DNA of 64,000 nucleotides, from the NCBI RefSeq assembly GCF_008711325.1, contig NZ_VXDB01000001.1, positions 248,001 to 312,000 on the forward strand, read 5' to 3'. Made by a program: the position numbers and the translations under genes. Under the pieces are notes generated by a model that made no database searches, was not told where the DNA came from, and saw only the letters and a program-made list of their open reading frames with translations. This document shows positions 54,465-64,000 of this stretch, piece after piece; position 1 is the first letter of the stretch, and the number at the start of each line of letters is the position of its first letter. The stretch comes from Roseibium sediminis (GTDB lineage Bacteria; Pseudomonadota; Alphaproteobacteria; Rhizobiales; Stappiaceae).

Positions 54465-55520
54465 TCAGGACTTCATCAGGTCAAGAAATGCCGTGCAATC
54501 GGCTTCCGTCGTGGCAAAACTGGTCACAAGGCGGATCATCACCTCGTCTTCGGCAGGCTGATCTTCCTGTCGCAAGGAGCCGGTCGGGTATCCATAGAAC
54601 TTGGCGCCGCCCGCTTCCAGTTTTTCAGCCATCGACCGCTTGATGATCGGAAGCAACTCGTTCGCTTCTACCGGCCACGGGAATCTGGCACCTCCAACAG
54701 CATCAATGCCCTGCTTGAGAACCTGTGCCATGGCATTTGAATGCCGCGCAGTATCCAGCCAGTTATCATTTTCGAAATAGCCTTCAAGCTGGGCTGAGAC
54801 GAACCGGCTCTTTGAGAACAGATGTCCGCCGCGCTTGCGGAAATACTCGAAGCCGCGCGCAGCTTCCAGGTCGAAGAAGATAACAGCCTCCGCGCACCAG
54901 CATCCGTTCTTGGTTGCGCCAAAGGACAGAACATCGACACCGGATTTCCAGGTCATTTCGGCAGGCGTCACGCCAAGTGCCACCAGCGCATTGGCAAAGC
55001 GGGCCCCATCCATGTGCAACGGGATCTTGCGGGCTGTCGCCTCGGCCTTGATCGCCGCGATCTCATCAAGTGTGTAGATGGTCCCGCATTCGGTCGCCTG
55101 CGTGATGGAAACGGCAGCGACCTGCCCGTGGTGCACAACACCATCGGGATAGGCCGCCATCTTTTCCCGTAAGGCCTGCGGGGTGATCTTTCCGTTTTCG
55201 CCCGGAACACCAACGATGCGACCACCCGCCGTCATGAATTCCGGACAGCCGCATTCATCCACCTGAATATGCGAATCCTGATGGCCAAAATAGGCGCCAC
55301 CCGGTTTTGCATAGGCGGCCAGCGCCAGAGAATTGGCAGCAGTCCCCGTGCCGACATAATAGACGGCAACATCCCGCTCGAAAATCTCGGCGAACCGCTT
55401 CGTCATCGCATCGGTGAGCGGATCGGTTCCGTAACCGGAGGCAACGCCGGTATTGTGACGGGCAAGGGCCGCCATCACGGCGGCTGTTGCACCAGTCCAG
55501 TTATCACTCGCAAAGTTCAT
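54465..55520 (-). CDS. ltaE: Low-specificity L-threonine aldolase
   Basis: 351-residue PLP enzyme cleaving threonine to glycine and acetaldehyde. The PLP lysine is Lys204 in SFGATKNG, with Asp171 in HMDGARFAN binding the cofactor nitrogen, and GTAANSLAL near residue 60 for phosphate. Downstream of the buf operon on the same strand with a 46-bp gap and no visible terminator, so read-through is possible. Confidence 0.92.
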   Translation of the reverse strand: MNFASDNWTGATAAVMAALARHNTGVASGYGTDPLTDAMTKRFAEIFERDVAVYYVGTGTAANSLALAAYAKPGGAYFGHQDSHIQVDECGCPEFMTAGGRIVGVPGENGKITPQALREKMAAYPDGVVHHGQVAAVSITQATECGTIYTLDEIAAIKAEATARKIPLHMDGARFANALVALGVTPAEMTWKSGVDVLSFGATKNGCWCAEAVIFFDLEAARGFEYFRKRGGHLFSKSRFVSAQLEGYFENDNWLDTARHSNAMAQVLKQGIDAVGGARFPWPVEANELLPIIKRSMAEKLEAGGAKFYGYPTGSLRQEDQPAEDEVMIRLVTSFATTEADCTAFLDLMKS

Positions 55521-55566
55521 GACAATCGGTGTAGGTCACCCCGTTCGAACGAAGCAAGTGCTCTGT

Positions 55567-56151
55567 TCAATAATACTGTTCCCGCTTGCGATAATAGGCG
55601 TCCAGCAAACTGTCGACCGACAGGAAGCCAGCCCCTTTCAGCATCGGCACCATCAGCAGGAAGATCCACAAAAGCCGATCATCTGAGATCACGCTGTAAG
55701 GGTCGCCGTCAAACAGCGCCCCGATGGTCTTGGCGTCAGCCCCGTGACCCGTGACATCGACATAGGACATCACGACGATGAAGACGATCATTCCCAAGCT
55801 CGCCGCCCGAGTAAACAGACCAATCACCACCAGTGCAGGCAGGATGAATTCAGCCCAGGTGCCCAAAAGGACGATCAGACCGTAAGGAAAGAAGGCAATC
55901 TGGCTGATATCGTAGCTGACTTCTTCCATCATCAACGGAAACATCTGCGCATAGGCACCTGCTCCCGGAGCGAAAATGTTCATGAAACTGCCGTCGATCT
56001 TGGTCATCGCCGAGTTCCAGAAGAAAACCAGCAGCACGGACGCAAAGATCGCTCTGGCGGTGACCCCCAGAAACCAGCCATCGGTCAGCCTCTCCAGCAG
56101 TCCGAAAATGCCGTTATAGAGCCGATAAAACACCCCAATCAAACCACTCAT
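55567..56151 (-). CDS. bufD: DoxX-family membrane protein of the bufferin operon (BufD)
   Basis: 194 residues with four hydrophobic segments in the DoxX pattern (LVFFWNSAMTKIDGSF…, then a C-terminal helix LLWIFLLMVPMLKGAG). It lies 49 bp after bufC as the last gene of the cassette. In other bufferin loci the DoxX protein is the fourth gene; its role is not defined. Confidence 0.8.
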   Translation of the reverse strand: MSGLIGVFYRLYNGIFGLLERLTDGWFLGVTARAIFASVLLVFFWNSAMTKIDGSFMNIFAPGAGAYAQMFPLMMEEVSYDISQIAFFPYGLIVLLGTWAEFILPALVVIGLFTRAASLGMIVFIVVMSYVDVTGHGADAKTIGALFDGDPYSVISDDRLLWIFLLMVPMLKGAGFLSVDSLLDAYYRKREQYY

Positions 56152-56200
56152 TTCGCCTCCACGCAGCTGTCTCTGTCTTTAATTCTGATTGCAGCCTAGC

Positions 56201-56965
56201 TCACATCAGAGCGGCAAACGCCCCTGTTTTCAAGGCATCAGCCAGATTTTCAGAAAGATCAAAGCCCTCATTGGCCTCAAGAGCCATCGATGCAGCGCTA
56301 CCCAGCGCCTCACCGTCCAGCAGGGCTTTGAAAAACACATCTCCTCCTGCTCGCAGGGCAGTCAGCGCCACATCCACATCCGGGCGCGTTACAAGAACTG
56401 CCTCCCCCGAGGCCATATCGACCGGCTTGTTCGACCCGACAGAAAAACGGTTCGCTTCGACAAGCGTATGAATTGGCCAGAGTGAGCTGAGGAGTTGAGT
56501 GGCTGGATGAGCCTGAAACCTTGCTTCTGGCAGTTCTTCCGTCGGCAAACTGCCAAGCACGGCGGGGTCCAGCGGGGCAGCATCTGCGCTATGATAAGAA
56601 ACCAGCCAGCTCCATTCGAGCCGAGCCACATCACCAAGATAAGGATAATCGGCGAGCGGGGGAAACGCATCGATAAAGCTCGGGAAATCGCCACCGTACC
56701 AGAGCATCACCGCAGAAGTCGGAGGGTGCTGTGTCACGAATTCTCTCGCGAGGGCCGTGAAATACTCCTCGCCGACCAAGTTCTGGATAGCCGGATACGT
56801 GGCCGCCATCGCTTCGCAAAGGCTCACCACCACATTATTGCGGTAGACGTTGAAGCGTTTGGGAGCAGGTTGACCATCCGGACCAACAACACCTTCCGGC
56901 ACCGGCACATTCGCGGATAACAACGCATCACCAAATGTGTCTGAAAACCCCCGACTGGCTGGCAT
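56201..56965 (-). CDS. bufC: DUF2063 / BufC-type partner protein
   Basis: 254 residues. The N-terminal DUF2063 (HvfC/BufC) domain contains FNVYRNNVVVSLCEAMAATYPAIQNLVG, typical of the partner that binds the RiPP precursor and MNIO enzyme. The start lies 1 bp after the bufB stop, implying translational coupling. Confidence 0.85.
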   Translation of the reverse strand: MPASRGFSDTFGDALLSANVPVPEGVVGPDGQPAPKRFNVYRNNVVVSLCEAMAATYPAIQNLVGEEYFTALAREFVTQHPPTSAVMLWYGGDFPSFIDAFPPLADYPYLGDVARLEWSWLVSYHSADAAPLDPAVLGSLPTEELPEARFQAHPATQLLSSLWPIHTLVEANRFSVGSNKPVDMASGEAVLVTRPDVDVALTALRAGGDVFFKALLDGEALGSAASMALEANEGFDLSENLADALKTGAFAALM

Positions 56966-56966
56966 G

Positions 56967-57857
56967 TCAGACAGCTTTCCGCAGTGCAGTCGATCCCGCC
57001 CTGCTCAGGATCGCATCCGCGGCCTGCGCTTCTTCCACCAGAACAGGCCAGTTCGGCACATCATTGTCCCACTCAACGAGTGTCGGAATCGGGCCAAAGC
57101 GGGTGATCACATCTTCATAAAGCCGCCAGACTTGTTCATCCACCTTCCGGTCATGCGCATCAATCAGCAGCGGACGACCAAGATCATCCACATCAGGGGC
57201 ATGGCCACCCAGATGGATTTCCTGAACCAATTCCATGGGAAAATCGTGAAGGTAATCTGCCGCGGACCGCTCATGGTTCGTGCAGGAAACATGCACATTG
57301 TTCACGTCCAGCAACAAGCCACATCCCGTCCGCTTTGCAACATCGGCAATGAACTCGATTTCACCCATGGTCGATTGGGCAAAGGCGACATAAGTGGACG
57401 GGTTTTCGAGCAACATCTGCCGCCCGACCTCGTCCTGCACTTCATCAATATGATCACACACGCGGTTCAGCGTTTCGCGAGTATAAGGCACCGGCAACAG
57501 GTCATTGAAAAAGGTCGTGTCATGCGTGGACCACGCCAGATGCTCGGAAAACAATCCCGGTTCGTAGCGTTGATTCAGGCTTTTGAGGCGCGCAAGGTGC
57601 TCGCGGTCCAACGGGCCTTCTCCGCCGATGGACAATCCGACGCCGTGAAGAGAAAGCGGATACTTCTCTCTGATGGCTTCCAGAATGCGATGCGGTGCAC
57701 CGCCTGCCCCCATGTAGTTCTCGGCATGCACTTCAAAGAAGGAAACGCTTCGCACCCGCGACAGAATTTCAGGCGCATGTTCCGGCTTGAAGCCGACGCC
57801 CGCGCGCGCCGGGATGACATGATCCGCTCCAAATGGCTCGTTTTCACGTGTCGGCAT
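56967..57857 (-). CDS. bufB: MNIO multinuclear iron-dependent oxidase (DUF692, BufB)
   Basis: 296 residues with the TIM-barrel fold of DUF692. Likely iron ligands are the conserved His and Glu in [20 protein letters not shown], the D-x-N-x-x-H block [25 protein letters not shown] and VEWDNDVP. Family members oxidise cysteine side chains of precursor peptides, in bufferins to thiooxazoles. A GGGAGG site precedes the ATG, and an RNA hairpin separates it from bufA. Confidence 0.9.
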   Translation of the reverse strand: MPTRENEPFGADHVIPARAGVGFKPEHAPEILSRVRSVSFFEVHAENYMGAGGAPHRILEAIREKYPLSLHGVGLSIGGEGPLDREHLARLKSLNQRYEPGLFSEHLAWSTHDTTFFNDLLPVPYTRETLNRVCDHIDEVQDEVGRQMLLENPSTYVAFAQSTMGEIEFIADVAKRTGCGLLLDVNNVHVSCTNHERSAADYLHDFPMELVQEIHLGGHAPDVDDLGRPLLIDAHDRKVDEQVWRLYEDVITRFGPIPTLVEWDNDVPNWPVLVEEAQAADAILSRAGSTALRKAV

Positions 57858-57889
57858 GTCAATCCTCCCTGCCCCGTCTGGGGTGCGCC

Positions 57890-57911
57890 GGGCGGACCTG
57901 TTGGTCCACCC
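57890..57911 (-). other. Intercistronic hairpin between bufA and bufB
   Basis: On the minus strand GGGTGGACC-AACA-GGTCCGCCC forms a 9-bp stem (one G-U) with no T-run. Placed just after bufA, it is fit to protect the 3' end of a bufA mRNA or limit read-through, raising bufA over bufBCD. Confidence 0.65.
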
Positions 57912-57935
57912 GAAGCAAGTCTAAGAATCCGCGGC

Positions 57936-58259
57936 TTACGCTTCAGGCAGATCGCGATCAAGCTCGGAAAGAGACCCCTTGCGGCCATCCGGCAGGCTGA
58001 AATCACCACCATCGACGCCGAACTTTACGCAATCGCCCTTCGGCACCAGAGTCCAGGCATTGCCCTGATAGTCGACGGTCGACGTTCCAGCGCAGGTCGT
58101 TCCCGGGCCTGCCTTGCAATCATTCTTGCCCTTCAGCGAAACGCCGTAGCACTTTTCCTTCGCCTGGGCGTGGGCCGGGATAGACGCGGACATTCCGGCG
58201 AGAGCGGTAGCAACGGCACCTGCAACGACTGCTGCGGACATGGCCTTGTTTTTCATCAT
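57936..58259 (-). CDS. bufA: Bufferin precursor (DUF2282, BufA)
   Basis: 107 residues with a signal peptide ([23 protein letters not shown]), then a small Cys-containing domain. Cysteines are at about 37, 48, 56 and 77, arranged EKCYG…NDCKAG…TTCAGTS…GDCVKF, the spacing of the bufferin BufA1-type precursor whose middle cysteines are modified. Two ATGs (58259, 58256) share the AGAGGAGAA site. It is first in bufABCD. Confidence 0.9.
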   Translation of the reverse strand: MMKNKAMSAAVVAGAVATALAGMSASIPAHAQAKEKCYGVSLKGKNDCKAGPGTTCAGTSTVDYQGNAWTLVPKGDCVKFGVDGGDFSLPDGRKGSLSELDRDLPEA

Positions 58260-58837
58260 GTTCTCCTCTGCGAGCGACTAAACTCCTGGTGGCAGACATT
58301 CCCTGACATCTGCCTCACCCCTGAATGTGGTACGCAGCCCTCCGGTTGTGAAATAAAAGCCCGATGACATTACCGCGATCAGACTGTGAGCAATATATCC
58401 GGACGTAATTTAATTTCGCAAACTGACTGAACAGCGATCCTTTCGAATAAATAGAAACACCATTCTGGAACTTATATAATACCCAGCCAAATAATCTCTC
58501 TTGCCCCCGGCAAGGAAACGTGGCATGGTCGCGCCGCTCGGAATAGGACAGGATCACTGTCCCATCTACATCACTTCCTGCAAGTTCTGCCAGTGAAGGA
58601 CATGATATCCGGGCACCAGGCCAAACTGCCACTGGTTGCAGGGCAGGGTCTTTGGGGAACGACGTTTCCCGGCAGCGAAATTATCCACGCTGCGTCAAAG
58701 GGAGCGGTTCGCCTGGAGGCGGCGAGACGTTAAATACTTCGGCAAAGCCACGGCCGACGGCCTGGGTAGTCGCACGAGCCGCGTTTCCGAAAGGAGCGTG
58801 ACCCGAACGGACCCCGGCGCTGTGATGGAGAGTGGCT
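58260..58837. other. Region between bufA and gltB, with an inverted repeat and a doubtful ORF
   Basis: 578 bp. GGCAGA (58291-58296) and TCTGCC (58309-58314) flank an area upstream of bufA, a possible operator or leader hairpin; no match to a known copper-regulator box is clear to me. Composition is AT-richer than the neighbours in 58350-58500. The gltB promoter should be in the right part. Confidence 0.45.
58315..58632 (-). CDS. Hypothetical ORF upstream of bufA, possibly spurious
   Basis: 105 codons from a GTG, no recognisable domain or signal peptide. Amino-acid composition is plausible (three Cys, aromatic-rich end SKGSLFSQFAKLNYVRIYC) but the codon use looks unlike its neighbours, and the ORF overlaps the area needed for the bufA promoter. 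I give it low weight. Confidence 0.25.
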   Translation of the reverse strand: MAVWPGARISCPSLAELAGSDVDGTVILSYSERRDHATFPCRGQERLFGWVLYKFQNGVSIYSKGSLFSQFAKLNYVRIYCSQSDRGNVIGLLFHNRRAAYHIQG

Positions 58838-63586
<4,749 letters not shown>

Positions 63587-63605
63587 CAGACACCACAGGA
63601 AGCTC

Positions 63606-63625
63606 TCGGGCGCCAAAGCGCCCGA
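63606..63625 (+). other. Hairpin between gltB and gltD
   Basis: TCGGGCGC-CAAA-GCGCCCGA, an 8-bp perfect stem without T-run, 20 bp after the gltB stop. Possibly a processing or stabilising element in the gltBD mRNA. Confidence 0.55.
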
Positions 63626-63667
63626 TGGCAGCTCACCCGTGAAGCCAGGAAATTTGAGGAGGTCACC

Positions 63668-64000
63668 TTGGGCAAGGTCACCGGATTTATGGAAATCGAC
63701 CGGCAGGAACAAAAGTATCAGCCGGCATCCGATCGTATTCGTCACTTCCGCGAGTTCACCATTCCGCTGAACGACAGCGAAATTGAACGTCAGGCGGCGC
63801 GCTGCATGGATTGCGGCATCCCGTTCTGTCATGGCCCGACCGGTTGCCCGGTCAACAACCAGATCCCCGACTGGAACGATCTGGTCTATCAGGGCGACTG
63901 GGAACTGGCCGTGCAGAACCTGCATTCGACCAACAACTTCCCGGAATTCACCGGTCGTGTGTGCCCGGCGCCTTGCGAGGAAGCCTGCACACTCAACATC
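63668..64000 (+). CDS. gltD: Glutamate synthase small subunit, N-terminal part (runs off the window)
   Basis: The frame opens at TTG 63668 after GAGGAGG and continues to the edge for 111 codons. [24 protein letters not shown] is the first iron-sulfur cysteine cluster of GltD, followed by [16 protein letters not shown]. It supplies NADPH electrons to gltB. The FAD and NADPH domains lie beyond the window. Confidence 0.93.
   Translation, partial: MGKVTGFMEIDRQEQKYQPASDRIRHFREFTIPLNDSEIERQAARCMDCGIPFCHGPTGCPVNNQIPDWNDLVYQGDWELAVQNLHSTNNFPEFTGRVCPAPCEEACTLNI

Noticed and set aside
56937-58367. 476-codon plus-strand ORF across the buf genes
   Set aside because: Runs antisense to three recognised genes and has no domain.

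Overview
The window reads as a chromosome segment of an alphaproteobacterium of the order Hyphomicrobiales (Rhizobiales). A marine Stappiaceae/Labrenzia-Roseibium-like source is my best guess, inferred from gene content and order rather than from any search. The evidence for the class is the set of alphaproteobacterial lineage genes: ZapA/DUF4164/5-FCL around a 6S-like RNA, TrcR, RcdA, CpdR, GapR, an aa3 oxidase subunit IV beside a three-gene pnt transhydrogenase, DUF1192, DUF1244, DUF2312 and a ROSE-type thermometer. Almost the whole window is vertically inherited housekeeping DNA; the one clear mobile sequence is a small MITE.

Layout. 1-1.9 kb (minus): YmdB-like phosphoesterase (cut by the window edge), 5-formyl-THF cyclo-ligase, a probable 6S RNA, ZapA and a DUF4164 coiled coil. 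2.1-9.3 kb (plus): tkt, gap, a LysE-type exporter, pgk, a DM13 protein and class II fba, a central-carbon block with strong terminators between units. 9.3-15 kb: a ThiE-like protein, a Sel1-repeat protein, efp, an inositol-monophosphatase-family protein and a MotA/MotB-like (ZorA/ZorB-like) membrane pair. 15-19 kb: TrcR and a quinone oxidoreductase (minus), then DUF1192 broken by a MITE, an unannotated multi-hairpin small RNA, a textbook sigma-54 promoter and rcdA, then rpmE. 19-31 kb: an ABC exporter, SDR, propionyl-CoA synthetase, TauE/SafE permease, acyl-CoA ligase, two facing DUF465 genes, purEK, a MATE pump and rpsU. 31-44 kb: TPR lipoprotein, RluA-type synthase, pntB/pntAB/pntAA, oxidase subunit IV, UbiB-like kinase, HDOD-like protein, PepF, an orphan NtrC-type regulator and a DUF882 cell-wall protein. 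44-54 kb: gapR, DUF1244, two N-formylglutamate amidohydrolase-family genes, DUF1036-pyk, TPR, rpmJ, tRNA-Val(GAC), cpdR, an MmgR/suhB-type sRNA, hisN, a lipase-like hydrolase and a PepSY-like protein. 54-58.5 kb: ROSE-ibpA, threonine aldolase and a bufferin operon (bufABCD). 58.8-64 kb: gltB and the start of gltD.

How the genes fit together: the glycolysis/gluconeogenesis/pentose-phosphate genes (tkt, gap, pgk, fba, pyk) connect to NADPH supply (pnt) and ammonium assimilation (gltBD). A second theme is cell-cycle control: TrcR, RcdA, GapR and CpdR all lie here, and RcdA and CpdR are partner adaptors for ClpXP degradation of CtrA in Caulobacter. A third is RNA-level control: a 6S-like RNA, two small RNAs with CCUCCC-type anti-Shine-Dalgarno loops and a heat-sensing leader on ibpA. 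The most distinctive biosynthetic system is the bufferin cassette, a MNIO-modified, cysteine-bearing RiPP operon linked in published work to copper stress.
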